From: Puia sp963703355
GTDB lineage: Bacteria; Bacteroidota; Bacteroidia; Chitinophagales; Chitinophagaceae
DNA length: 64,000 bases
Direction: 5' to 3'
Assembly (NCBI GenBank): GCA_963703355.1
Contig: OY969813.1
Location: 62,001-126,000, forward strand
Shown: positions 15,816-25,335 of the stretch, piece after piece
Layout: every line of letters begins with the position of its first letter
Position numbering within the stretch: the stretch's first letter is position 1
The notes under the pieces: generated by a model
Database searches by the model: none
Told to the model about the DNA's origin: nothing
The model's input: only the letters and a program-made list of their open reading frames with translations
Program-made: the position numbers and the translations under genes

Positions 15816-18107
15816 TTAGAAAAAGACGGAGAATTTAAGTTTTGCAAATAATGGAACACCCGGTGTGTTGCTGACTTCATCTACGGGATACATTTCATTT
15901 TTCAATCTTGATACATATTCAAATTGTGCTTCGTTCCATTGCTGATTGAACAGATTTTCAATAGATAGCCCGATTTCAAATTTCTTTTTAGTATAATTTG
16001 CTGTGAGGTCCGTAATAAAATAACCCAGCGCAGTCAGTGAATAGTCGGCATTCGCCGCGCGGTTTTGCAGATATCTGTAGCTTATGCCGCCGTTGCATCC
16101 ATTTTTAAAACGGTAATAAAGTCCTGCAGTACTTGTGAAAGTGGGCGCAAGAGGAAGATAATTCTGTCCCTTCGATGCATCTATATCTCTTGGTTTGGCG
16201 AGATCAACATTCAGATTTCCAAAAAGCCATTCGGTGATTTGATATCTCACGGAAATATCAACACCCTTTCGCACCGTCCTTCCCCCGGGTACTACACTTT
16301 CATCCCCAAAGTCCGAGCCATAAGTAAATTCCTGTTCAAGAAATAAATACCAGAAAGCAGTGTTGATAAAAAGGTTCGCCGTGGGTTTCCAGTTCATGCC
16401 GATATCTACTCCATAAGCGGCGGGCAAGATCTGGTAACCCTGATTTGCAATCACAACTCTTGCATCGTTGGAATGAAATCCCTTTCCGGCTTTCACGTAA
16501 AACTGCACTGCAGGATTTGCTGTGTATTGAATATTTATCTTCGGACTAACAATAGATTTTCCCTGAGATGTTTGTACGCCGTCATATATAGCGGCAGCTG
16601 TGTCGGATGCAGGAGCCTTGTTGAGATAATAAAAGTTAAAATAATCAAATCTAAGTCCTGCATTAAACAGCCATTTCCCGGTCTCGACAACTTCGTCATA
16701 ATATCCATAGGCATTGGCTTCTTTCACAACACCATATTGAATAAAATTGAGGATACTGTCTCCGTTTAATGTATGCGATAACCAGCTGGGGTGTGTATGA
16801 TCGTATCTTATGCCGATGCCGGTTGAGGAAGTTATCGTTGTATTGCCAAAATAATTACGATGTGTTAGTGAACTCTTATATCCAAAAATATCCCTCGCTT
16901 CATGCTGTCCGAATTCATCTCCGTTTACAGGATCAGCATAAAAGAAAGTAAAATTGCTGATCAGGTTAAAATAACAATAGGAATAGAATGCCTGATTTTC
17001 CCAGGTAAAATCATTTTTCAGAAGAGAAGTTATTTTGAGATTGGCATTGGTACGCGTGGTATAACCGCCCTGTGCACTGTCGATGCTTCCAAAACGATCT
17101 TTGATATAACCCTCTGCCAGCGCGCGATTGGGGATTTCACCTGCTGCCCTCCATTTCGATTCCAGTGTGCTGAAAGTAAAACTCAGGAGGTTCGCCGGAC
17201 CCAGTTTGGTGTTAAATTTTCCGAACAGATTGTATCTCTTGAAATGTTCGGGAACATCGTAGGGGCCGCCATTGGTATATAAAGCTTCTCCTGCGATATA
17301 AGCAGTCTGTCCCTTTTCTTTTGCCTTGTCGCTCAGGAGATTCATCATCACCAAACCCCGCCGGGTATCAAACTGACCATATTCGATTTCAGCCGTATTT
17401 TTATTGAGTACATTGATGGTATGGTAAGAAACAAATCCTGCCGTGCAGAAATCACCTTTATCCGAGTAATAGGGACCTTTGCCAAAGTCATATCCCGCGA
17501 TGGTTTCAGGAATAACGAAATGTAAATCCGCATAACCCTGACCGTGAGCCTGGGAAACCAGGTTCACCGGAATACCGTCAACTGATACATGTACATCTGT
17601 TCCATGATCCGCATCAAATCCACGAAGAAATATCTGCTCTGCTTTTCCGCCACCCTGGTGTTGGGCGATAAATAAACCGGGAACAAGCCGCAGCAGATCC
17701 TGTGCTGATCTCAGGGGTAACACATTCAGATCTATCCTGCTCAGGGTGCGGGAGGTTGTCAGATTGTCCGCATGATTGGTTATCGTTATTTCTTTCAGAT
17801 CGATATGTCCCTTTGTCAGGGCAATGGTTATATTTTTTTCTGCACTACTGATTTTTAAACCCATGGATCGGTAACCGATAGAAGAAAAGGTGATCGAATC
17901 CGAAGGTTGGATATTCTTCAAAATGAATTTTCCATCGTCTCCTGTATTGGAGCTCGAAGATGATCTCGTATTGGTGACGACTGCCAGTTGAAGAGGTTCT
18001 CTCGTTTCACTGTCCACCACCTGTCCTTTCAGAATATGCTGTGAATAAACAGTGACTGCTGAAAAAAAACAACATAAGAATATGAAACAAAACAGGATTT
18101 TGCTCAT
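15816..18107 (-). CDS. TonB-dependent receptor linked to HupE
   Basis: A 763-residue outer-membrane protein with a signal peptide (ending ...VYSQ), a carboxypeptidase-regulatory-like domain (about 25-110), a plug with 'IFLRGFDADHGTDVHVSVDGIPV' and 'SQAHGQGYADLHF' (about 165-205), then a 22-strand barrel ending in a C-terminal Phe. The plug is notably His-rich, a possible metal-binding face. Together with the HupE-like gene 10 bases downstream it probably takes up a transition metal such as nickel or cobalt, or a metal complex. It reads divergently from the DinB gene at 18219. Confidence 0.9.
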   Translation of the reverse strand: MSKILFCFIFLCCFFSAVTVYSQHILKGQVVDSETREPLQLAVVTNTRSSSSSNTGDDGKFILKNIQPSDSITFSSIGYRSMGLKISSAEKNITIALTKGHIDLKEITITNHADNLTTSRTLSRIDLNVLPLRSAQDLLRLVPGLFIAQHQGGGKAEQIFLRGFDADHGTDVHVSVDGIPVNLVSQAHGQGYADLHFVIPETIAGYDFGKGPYYSDKGDFCTAGFVSYHTINVLNKNTAEIEYGQFDTRRGLVMMNLLSDKAKEKGQTAYIAGEALYTNGGPYDVPEHFKRYNLFGKFNTKLGPANLLSFTFSTLESKWRAAGEIPNRALAEGYIKDRFGSIDSAQGGYTTRTNANLKITSLLKNDFTWENQAFYSYCYFNLISNFTFFYADPVNGDEFGQHEARDIFGYKSSLTHRNYFGNTTITSSTGIGIRYDHTHPSWLSHTLNGDSILNFIQYGVVKEANAYGYYDEVVETGKWLFNAGLRFDYFNFYYLNKAPASDTAAAIYDGVQTSQGKSIVSPKINIQYTANPAVQFYVKAGKGFHSNDARVVIANQGYQILPAAYGVDIGMNWKPTANLFINTAFWYLFLEQEFTYGSDFGDESVVPGGRTVRKGVDISVRYQITEWLFGNLNVDLAKPRDIDASKGQNYLPLAPTFTSTAGLYYRFKNGCNGGISYRYLQNRAANADYSLTALGYFITDLTANYTKKKFEIGLSIENLFNQQWNEAQFEYVSRLKNEMYPVDEVSNTPGVPLFAKLKFSVFF

Positions 18108-18218
18108 GCTAAGACATACGTAGCCGCAGAAAGGATGGATTTTATATTTGAAATAAGTTTAAAGCCCTACATATATTACCTTTAATCAGGTACGAATGGA
18201 AATCATAAATATTATGTC

Positions 18219-18752
18219 ATGAAACCCTTCATATGTTTTATATTGCTGGTGGGATGGGTCAGCAGTTCGAAATCTCAAACCTCAGAGAAATTGACACTCA
18301 AAAAGGTACTTTTAGCGCAGCTGAAAACGAGCCATAATAAGGAAGAGTGGTTTGCCCCTTTAAATATAGCCATAGCGGGATTAACACCCGAGCAGGCCAA
18401 CTGGAAAGAAAAAGGTGCCGATCATTCAATTGCAGAACTTACAACTCATATCATTTTCTGGGATCAGCAGGAACTGTCAAAATTCATGAATCAGTCTGCA
18501 CCCAAATATTCGGGAGACAATAACGAGACTTTTTCTCCTGTTGACAAAGACTCCTGGCCTGCAACAGTAAAAAAGGCGGACAGCCTTTTAATCAGCTGGG
18601 AGAACGCCATCGAATCGGCGGATGAGAAAAAACTGGAAGCATGGTATGAAATTATAGGGCATATCAGTATGCACAACGCATATCATACTGGTCAGATTGT
18701 TTATATACGAAAAGTGCAGGGGTCGTGGGATCCGGCGAAAGGAGTTAAATAA
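18219..18752 (+). CDS. Secreted DinB-family protein
   Basis: A 177-residue protein with a signal peptide (ending near ...SSSKSQ). The rest is a four-helix DinB fold with the three His of the family metal site: one in 'SIAELTTHIIFWD' and two in 'IGHISMHNAYHTGQIVYIRK'. DinB/YfiT proteins include metal-dependent thiol transferases, and many are uncharacterised. Export is unusual for the family but common for DinB proteins of Bacteroidota. It is transcribed alone; the array after it is of the octad type. Confidence 0.82.
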   Translation: MKPFICFILLVGWVSSSKSQTSEKLTLKKVLLAQLKTSHNKEEWFAPLNIAIAGLTPEQANWKEKGADHSIAELTTHIIFWDQQELSKFMNQSAPKYSGDNNETFSPVDKDSWPATVKKADSLLISWENAIESADEKKLEAWYEIIGHISMHNAYHTGQIVYIRKVQGSWDPAKGVK

Positions 18753-18930
18753 GTATAAGAGTATAAGAGTGTAAGAGTGTAGGAGTGTAGGAGAATGGAG
18801 CAGAAATCCATAATCCATAATCCATAACCCATAACCCATAACCCATAACCCATAACCCATAATCCATAACTCATAACCCATAACCCATAACTCATAGCCC
18901 ATAGCTCATAATTCATCACCCATAACTAAA
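18752..18930. repeat. Octad then heptad array
   Basis: Octads AGTATAAG/AGTGTAAG/GTGTAGGA follow the DinB stop, then about 16 C-rich heptads (CCATAAC). The pyrimidine-rich partner of the octads lies not here but inside the next coding sequence at about 19010-19040. Confidence 0.85.
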
Positions 18931-18934
18931 TAAA

Positions 18935-19870
18935 GTGCAAAATAGAAGAAACTTCATCCGCAACAGCGCCGGCATGCTGGCAGGAAGTCTGATCATTCCC
19001 TCATTTTATCATACTCCCATACCCCCATACTCCCATACTCCTGCTTTCTATCCTCCGCCAGGCCTTCAGTTATTCACGTTTTTTGATGTGATCGATAAAG
19101 ACGTGGACGGAACATTGAAACGGATTGCTGAAATAGGATATATAGAAATTGAATCAGCATTCAGTAAAAAGGGCGGATACTACGGACTGAAACCAAAGGA
19201 ATTTGCCACTCTGCTAAAAAGTCTGGGCCTAACCTGGAAATCTCATCACGTGTTGGGGGCACCATTTAAATTACCGCCGGGTATGAAAATGCCACTGGAT
19301 GCTGATGGTAAACCGATGGTGATTCCGCCAATGCGGAATCTGCGGGACAATATGCAGGCGCTTGTAGATGAAGCCGCTGAAGGTGGTGTGGAATATCTGG
19401 TATGCGCCAACACGCCCATCAATACAATGGATGATATAAAATCTTCTATCGACGTATTGAATCGCACCGACGAAGCCTGCAGGAAGGCTGGACTCCGTTT
19501 TGCATATCACAATCACGATGCTGAATTTCACGCTGTGGAAGGCAAAATTCCCTATGAATTGATACTTACACAAACAACAATGAAAATGGAACTCGATCTG
19601 GCATGGGCTACCAAAGGCGGACAGGATCCAGTTGCCTTATTCAAACAATATCCTGGAAGATTTCCATTGTGGCATGTGAAAGATTTGGATAATACTTACC
19701 AGACAATTCTACCGGTAGGCAGCGGAACGATTGACTTCAAGAGAATTTTTGCTGAATCGGAAACAGCTGGTATGAAATATTATTTTGTAGAACACGATAT
19801 GCCAAAAGACCCATGGGATAGTATAGAAAAAAGTTATACGGTGCTCAAAACGCTGGCACCCGTAAAATAA
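18935..19870 (+). CDS. Secreted sugar phosphate isomerase/epimerase-like TIM barrel
   Basis: A 311-residue protein starting at GTG 18935; this start is needed to include the twin-arginine-like 'NRRNFIRNSAGMLAGSLII' signal. A xylose-isomerase-like TIM barrel follows (about 45-310) with metal-ligand residues in 'AYHNHDAEF', 'MELDLAW', 'HVKDLD' and 'FVEHDMP'. Relatives act on sugars or 3-keto sugars. Just after the signal, 'YHTPIPPYSHTPAF' is encoded by the octad repeat (CCATACTC type), an insertion of array DNA into the coding sequence near the cleavage site. The DUF486 gene starts 12 bases downstream. Confidence 0.87.
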   Translation: MQNRRNFIRNSAGMLAGSLIIPSFYHTPIPPYSHTPAFYPPPGLQLFTFFDVIDKDVDGTLKRIAEIGYIEIESAFSKKGGYYGLKPKEFATLLKSLGLTWKSHHVLGAPFKLPPGMKMPLDADGKPMVIPPMRNLRDNMQALVDEAAEGGVEYLVCANTPINTMDDIKSSIDVLNRTDEACRKAGLRFAYHNHDAEFHAVEGKIPYELILTQTTMKMELDLAWATKGGQDPVALFKQYPGRFPLWHVKDLDNTYQTILPVGSGTIDFKRIFAESETAGMKYYFVEHDMPKDPWDSIEKSYTVLKTLAPVK

Positions 19871-19881
19871 AATATTTTACA

Positions 19882-20253
19882 ATGCGTGGATGGCAAACGG
19901 TCCTGTTTCTTTTTATTTCCAATACGTTCATGACTTTCGCCTGGTATGGGCACCTCCGCTTCAAAGATTTCGCATGGGGGAAAAATATGGGTCTCTTTAC
20001 GGTCATTCTCATCAGCTGGGGGCTTGCATTCTTCGAATATCTATTCCAGGTGCCGGCCAACAGAATCGGTTTTAAAGGTGATGGCGGTCCTTATTCACTT
20101 GTTCAGTTAAAAACAATTCAGGAGGCCATTACACTGACTGTATTTGTGGCTTTTACATTGATTTTTTTTAAAGAAGAAAAACTGGCTTGGAATCATCTGG
20201 TAGGATTTGGATTTCTGATAGCCGCAGTATTTTTTGTATTTAAAAAGTGGTGA
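19882..20253 (+). CDS. DUF486 small membrane protein
   Basis: A 123-residue protein with four hydrophobic helices, a DMT-like half transporter of the DUF486 family. 'FMTFAWYGHLRF', 'AFFEYLFQVPANRIG' and 'LVQLKTIQEAITLTVF' are characteristic. The function is unknown; related small multidrug-type proteins work as dimers. It lies 12 bases after the TIM-barrel gene and is probably co-transcribed with it. Confidence 0.85.
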   Translation: MRGWQTVLFLFISNTFMTFAWYGHLRFKDFAWGKNMGLFTVILISWGLAFFEYLFQVPANRIGFKGDGGPYSLVQLKTIQEAITLTVFVAFTLIFFKEEKLAWNHLVGFGFLIAAVFFVFKKW

Positions 20254-20393
20254 ACAGGTTTCAGAAAATCAGTGTATTAACGGTTCATTTACAAGCGAAC
20301 TTCCGGCCATGATTCATATGGTTCATTCATAGAATAAATCGTGAATCTTAGCGCTTAATACTTAAGTTTGCGGCCTATCAACAGGGTCGTCCA

Positions 20394-22631
20394 ATGAAAT
20401 ACTTTTATTTTTTTCTATTTGCATTTTCCATCTTATTTGCGTTCTCCTGCAGGCAAAAACGGACAGGCCTTCCAAAGGTTTTAGTGTATACGAATCATCT
20501 TGCTGATCCCGATGCAGCTGCCGGTATTAAAGTTGTTGAGCATTTGGGTGAGATCAATGGATTTGAAGTAACTCCCACAGATACGAGCATCCTGTTTACA
20601 GACGAAGTATTGTCCACGTATGCAGCCGTATTATTTTTAAACCGGTCAGGTGTTGATCTCAATTATATGGGAAGAATTGCGCTGGAACGTTTTGTTCAGG
20701 CGGGTGGGGGATTTGCCGCCATCCATCCAACGGCGAAAACATTTAACTGGAGATGGTATGGGCGTATGATCGGGTCTACCGGCGACTCCGGCGTGTCGTT
20801 TATGCATCAGCAATTTGATGGTGGACGGATTCAGTATAGTAACGACAGCATTACGGTAAAAAATGCAGATAACGATGGAAATTCAAAAATTGTATTGAAC
20901 GCCATTGAATACGCCATTGGTCATTACGAGCCTTTGAATTATTCTCTGGCTACCACTCCTTATCCGCCTTCAGAAAATCATTTCACAAAACACACATTGG
21001 TGCAGGGTACTTTTTATGAGCCGACTGAAATGACCATACTGCCCAACATGGATATACTGGTACTTCAACGTCGCGGAGAAATCATGTTATATAAACAGGG
21101 AACAGGTACCGTGAAGCAGGCAGGATTTCTGAAAGTATATTATCAGGCGAAAGCAAAGGGAGTAAACGCGGAAGAAGGCATGCTGGGCCTTTCAAAGGAT
21201 CCGGATTTTAAAAACAATCACTGGATATATATTTATTATAGCCCGATTGACAGTTCTGTAAACAGGCTGTCGCGTTTCGTTTTCGAGAACGACTCGGTGA
21301 TGAACAATTCTGAAAAAGTGATCCTGGAAGTAAAATCGCAACGTGAAATCTGTTGTCATACGGGCGGTTCCATTGCATTTGGCCCTGACAGTCTTTTGTA
21401 TTTTTCTGCAGGCGACAATTCCACCCCTTTTGATGAACCGGGCCAGCGTTTCGTAAGTCATAGTTTTGCCCCATTGAATGACGCACCCGGACATTTACAA
21501 TATGATGCGGAGAGATCAGCAGGTAACAGTAATGATCTCCGTGGAAAGATCATGCGTATTCGGTTACACAAGGACGGTAGTTATGAAATTCCTGACGGAA
21601 ATCTGTTTGCTCCGGGCACAGCAAAAACGCGGCCTGAGATTTACGTAATGGGGAATAGAAATCCATACAGGATCAGTGTAGATCAGAAAAACAGTTATCT
21701 GTATTGGGGTGAAGTGGGTCCCGATGCACCCTACGATAGTATGGCTACCCGTGGCCCAAGGGGATATGATGAAGTGAATCAGGCCAGAAAAGCCGGTTAT
21801 TTTGGATGGCCATTTTTTGTTGGCAACAATTATGCTTATCACCAATATAATTATCTGACAGGTGTTCCTGGTGATGCATTTGATCCCGAAAAACCTGAAA
21901 ATCATTCCATCAACAATACGGGTATATCGGATCTTCCTCCGGCGCAACCGGCATTTATCTGGTATCCTTATGCACGCTCACCTGAATTTCCTGAATTGGG
22001 TACCGGTGGTAGAAATGCCATGGCGGGGCCGGTTTATTATACCGATATGTATCCCGCTGCCACGAGGTATCCCGACTATTACAATGGTAAATTATTTATC
22101 TACGACTGGATAAGAGGATGGATCAAAGTCGTAACACTTCAGTCTGACGGGGATTTTGAGCGCATGGAATCTTTTATGCCGCATACCACATTGCACAATT
22201 GCATTGACATGGAAGCGGGTCCCGACGGACGATTATACCTGCTGGAATACGGCACTGGCTGGTTTCAGAAAAATGCTGACGCCGGACTATCCCGTATAGA
22301 TTATAATGCCAATCCGGCACCAACTGTTACGGCCGCAGTTACCGCCGATACCGCTGCATCCGCAAAAGGTCCTTATGCATCGGGTTATGCGTTGACACAG
22401 GTGATGGATTGCAAAAGCTGTCACAAAGAAGACGGCGTATCCATCGGACCCTCATTTAAGAGAGTGGCCGAAAAATATGCGGGAGATAAAAAAGCCGCAG
22501 ATTATCTGAGTCAGAAGATCAGGAAAGGTGGAAGCGGCGTCTGGGGCGACGTGGCCATGTCTGCTCATCCTGACATTGCGCAAAAAGATCTGAGTCAGAT
22601 TGTTGCGTATATTTTGTCTCTAAAGCCTTAG
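20394..22631 (+). CDS. ThuA / PQQ-type sugar dehydrogenase / cytochrome c lipoprotein
   Basis: A 745-residue lipoprotein (lipobox FAFSC, Cys19). Domains in order: a ThuA-like glutamine-amidotransferase fold ('KVLVYTNH...', 'GGGFAAIHPT', about 27-165), which appears shortened at its C-terminal end; a glucose/sorbosone dehydrogenase-type propeller (about 200-640, 'EEGMLGLSKDPDF', 'GGSIAFGPDSLLYFSAGD', 'YVMGNRNPYRISVD'); and a cytochrome c domain (about 655-745) with heme motif CKSCH and a likely Met ligand in 'DVAMSAHPD'. The family oxidises sugars with a quinone cofactor and passes electrons to the attached heme. It would work on the periplasmic face, in line with the neighbouring sugar-processing genes. 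Confidence 0.9.
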   Translation: MKYFYFFLFAFSILFAFSCRQKRTGLPKVLVYTNHLADPDAAAGIKVVEHLGEINGFEVTPTDTSILFTDEVLSTYAAVLFLNRSGVDLNYMGRIALERFVQAGGGFAAIHPTAKTFNWRWYGRMIGSTGDSGVSFMHQQFDGGRIQYSNDSITVKNADNDGNSKIVLNAIEYAIGHYEPLNYSLATTPYPPSENHFTKHTLVQGTFYEPTEMTILPNMDILVLQRRGEIMLYKQGTGTVKQAGFLKVYYQAKAKGVNAEEGMLGLSKDPDFKNNHWIYIYYSPIDSSVNRLSRFVFENDSVMNNSEKVILEVKSQREICCHTGGSIAFGPDSLLYFSAGDNSTPFDEPGQRFVSHSFAPLNDAPGHLQYDAERSAGNSNDLRGKIMRIRLHKDGSYEIPDGNLFAPGTAKTRPEIYVMGNRNPYRISVDQKNSYLYWGEVGPDAPYDSMATRGPRGYDEVNQARKAGYFGWPFFVGNNYAYHQYNYLTGVPGDAFDPEKPENHSINNTGISDLPPAQPAFIWYPYARSPEFPELGTGGRNAMAGPVYYTDMYPAATRYPDYYNGKLFIYDWIRGWIKVVTLQSDGDFERMESFMPHTTLHNCIDMEAGPDGRLYLLEYGTGWFQKNADAGLSRIDYNANPAPTVTAAVTADTAASAKGPYASGYALTQVMDCKSCHKEDGVSIGPSFKRVAEKYAGDKKAADYLSQKIRKGGSGVWGDVAMSAHPDIAQKDLSQIVAYILSLKP

Positions 22632-22633
22632 GC

Positions 22634-22742
22634 AAGTATGGGAGTATGGGAGTATGGGAAGTATAAGAGTATAAGAATTTAGGAGTGAAAACCTAACTCA
22701 TAACCCATAACTCATAACCCATAACCCCTAACCCATAATCAA
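22634..22742. repeat. Octad then heptad array
   Basis: Octads AGTATGGG and AGTATAAG follow the dehydrogenase stop, then C-rich CATAACC heptads lead up to the TonB receptor start. Confidence 0.83.
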
Positions 22743-22771
22743 TCTACCGTCATCCGCCAACGAAAAATATA

Positions 22772-25123
22772 ATGAATCGTATAATTGTACTAGTGTTATT
22801 GATCGCCTGCTCTTCTCTCTGCCATGCCCAATCGAACAATACGGGTGAGATAAAAAATGCAGAAGGCGTTGCCATTGCAGGTGCAACGATACATGTATTA
22901 AATACCGATGTATCGGTGATCACCAATAACGAGGGCAGGTTTACGATGCCTGTTCTGCCCAAGGGATTGTACGCTGTTGAAATATCATCGGTAGGTTATG
23001 CAAAAGCGCAGCAGGAAATACAAATTCCATTATCCGGCGACCAGCTCGTGATACGGCTTGCCAGATCAACTGCACAGCTGGATGCGGTAGTCGTGACGGC
23101 AGAAAAACAGGAAGCAAATATTCAAAACGTTCCCATCAGCATCACGGCACTTTCATCGCGTGACATCGATGCGTACCGACTCTGGGCCAGTAAGGACCTG
23201 AAGGGTATTGTTTCCAATCTTTATTCCGCCGACCCCGGTGACGGAAGAAATGTAACTTCCATCCGCGGAATCACTTCCACCTCATATGATCCGGCTGTGG
23301 TCACTTATATTGATGGCGTTCCTCAATTTACGCTCGATACTTATATTCCGCAGTTATTCGACGTGGATCATATTGACGTATTAAAAGGACCACAGGGAAC
23401 TTTATATGGTAGAAATGCCATGGGAGGTGTGATTAATATTGTTACTAAAAAACCTGACGATCAGCTGCATGCTTCAGTAGAAATTAGTGAGGGTAATTAT
23501 GGTTTACAGCGTTATTCGTTTCAATTCACTGCACCATTGGTTGCAGGAAAACTTTTTCTGGGACTGGCGGGTCTATACGAAGGATCCGAAGGATACTATA
23601 TCAATGATTACAACAATACGCATTTCGACAAACAACATCGTTTCGCAGATAATATTTATCTGAAATACCTGATGAGCCCGCAGTGGTCGTTCACTTTCAA
23701 TATGAAAAACCTCTGGAACCGCGATAACGGAGCATTTACTTTAAATCCTTCCATTGCCGATGCATTTGCAAATCCATATCACCTGGATCAGAATGCCATC
23801 GGTGAAATGATAGATAATACACTGAATGGATCACTGATGATCAGACATACAGGGGCCAGGGTTGATTTCAGTTCGCTCACCGCCTATCAGTCGAACTACC
23901 GGTATTATGCAACACCGGTGGATGGAGATTTTTCTCCGCTGGATGCGATCAGTATTGTAAATAATTACGGAAAGCCCTGGAATAAAGTGAATGCATGGAC
24001 AGAAGAACTGCGTCTTTCTTCTGCGACGGCTTCAACATCTCCTTTTAAATGGGCTGTAGGTTCTTATCTTTTTCTCCAGAAAGCACCCAATCAGCAGGGT
24101 GTTCATTTCGGAGCGGATGCAGCGGCAGTTGGGTCGCCCGATAGTAATTACACCGTGATCAATACCACGAAACTTAAAAATGACGGCTTTGCTTTTTATG
24201 GTCAGGCATCTTATGCACTGTCTAAAACTTTTTCTTTAACCGGTGGATTACGATACGATTATCAGGAATCCAAAGAAGAAGTTTCGGGAATGTATGTACC
24301 CGATGGCATGCCGGGGTTTGTAACACAACCCGATACTTCCGGAAAAACTTCGTTCAGTGCCTGGAGCCCCATGGTTTCTTTTATTTATAGCGCCAATGAA
24401 AATGCGCATATATATATCAGCTATAACCGGGGATATCGCACGGGTGGCCTCACGCAGCTTTCAACCGATCCAACCCAGCCGCCGCTGTATCCTTATCAGC
24501 CAGAATACAGTAATAATTATGAACTGGGTTTCAAGGGTAATTATTTTGAAAACCGCCTGCATGCCAATCTGGCCGTTTTTTACAGCACCGTACAGGATGC
24601 ACAGATTCCAACCCTTATTCTTCCTGATGCGATAACGATTATAAAAAATGCCGGGGGACTGACCAGCAAAGGGTTTGAAGCAGAATTACAGGCGCTGGTG
24701 GTAAAAGGACTGGATGTAACCTATCATTTCGGTTATACACACGCGTTATATACCAGTGGTGAACTTTCTTCCAATGGATCTGCGGAAGACCTGGATGGTA
24801 AATACCAGGTATTTACACCCGACGTCACATCTATGCTGGCCGTACAATACAACAAACGCTTGTCAGGATCGGAAACTGTTTTTATAAGAGGGGAGTGGTA
24901 TTATTTCGGAAGGCAATATTTTGATTTGTCAAACGAACAGGAACAAACATCGTATCAGCTGTTAAATGCCAGTGTCGGGGTTGCATTCAAAGACATCGGT
25001 TTCACTTTCTGGATGCGCAATCTCACTGGTACGAAATATGTGGCGTATGCATATGATTTCGGTGCCGCGCGTCTCGGCGATCCTTCTACGCTTGGTGCGA
25101 CGTTAAGATTTAGAATACATTGA
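22772..25123 (+). CDS. TonB-dependent receptor, siderophore-type layout
   Basis: A 783-residue outer-membrane receptor: signal peptide (MNRIIVLVLLIACSSLCHAQ), carboxypeptidase-regulatory-like domain (about 24-100), plug domain with 'VLKGPQGTLYGRNAMGGVINIVTKKP' (about 208-233), and a barrel ending 'LGATLRFRIH'. The plug and the TonB-box-like 'DAVVVTAEKQE' resemble FecA/IroN-type receptors more than SusC. The ligand cannot be told from sequence. It is transcribed alone and ends in a long inverted array shared with the convergent GH109 gene. Confidence 0.9.
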   Translation: MNRIIVLVLLIACSSLCHAQSNNTGEIKNAEGVAIAGATIHVLNTDVSVITNNEGRFTMPVLPKGLYAVEISSVGYAKAQQEIQIPLSGDQLVIRLARSTAQLDAVVVTAEKQEANIQNVPISITALSSRDIDAYRLWASKDLKGIVSNLYSADPGDGRNVTSIRGITSTSYDPAVVTYIDGVPQFTLDTYIPQLFDVDHIDVLKGPQGTLYGRNAMGGVINIVTKKPDDQLHASVEISEGNYGLQRYSFQFTAPLVAGKLFLGLAGLYEGSEGYYINDYNNTHFDKQHRFADNIYLKYLMSPQWSFTFNMKNLWNRDNGAFTLNPSIADAFANPYHLDQNAIGEMIDNTLNGSLMIRHTGARVDFSSLTAYQSNYRYYATPVDGDFSPLDAISIVNNYGKPWNKVNAWTEELRLSSATASTSPFKWAVGSYLFLQKAPNQQGVHFGADAAAVGSPDSNYTVINTTKLKNDGFAFYGQASYALSKTFSLTGGLRYDYQESKEEVSGMYVPDGMPGFVTQPDTSGKTSFSAWSPMVSFIYSANENAHIYISYNRGYRTGGLTQLSTDPTQPPLYPYQPEYSNNYELGFKGNYFENRLHANLAVFYSTVQDAQIPTLILPDAITIIKNAGGLTSKGFEAELQALVVKGLDVTYHFGYTHALYTSGELSSNGSAEDLDGKYQVFTPDVTSMLAVQYNKRLSGSETVFIRGEWYYFGRQYFDLSNEQEQTSYQLLNASVGVAFKDIGFTFWMRNLTGTKYVAYAYDFGAARLGDPSTLGATLRFRIH

Positions 25124-25127
25124 TCGT

Positions 25128-25335
25128 TATATTGGTTATGGGTTATAAGAGATGGGTTATGAGAGATGGGTTATAAGTGATGGGTTATAAGAGATGGGTT
25201 ATAAGTGATGGGTTATGAGAGATGGGTTATGGGTTAACTTATTATCTCATATCTTATAACCCATCACTTATAACCCATCTCTTATAACCCATCTCTCATA
25301 TCTTATAACCCATCTCCCAAAACGCATAACTCACA
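25128..25335. repeat. Long inverted heptad array between convergent genes
   Basis: The left half is TTATGGGTTATAAGAGATGGG-type and the right half, from about 25235, is its complement (CCATCTCTTATAACCCATC-type). The whole gap can fold into one hairpin of about 100 bp, ending at the stop codon of the GH109 gene. Confidence 0.9.
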
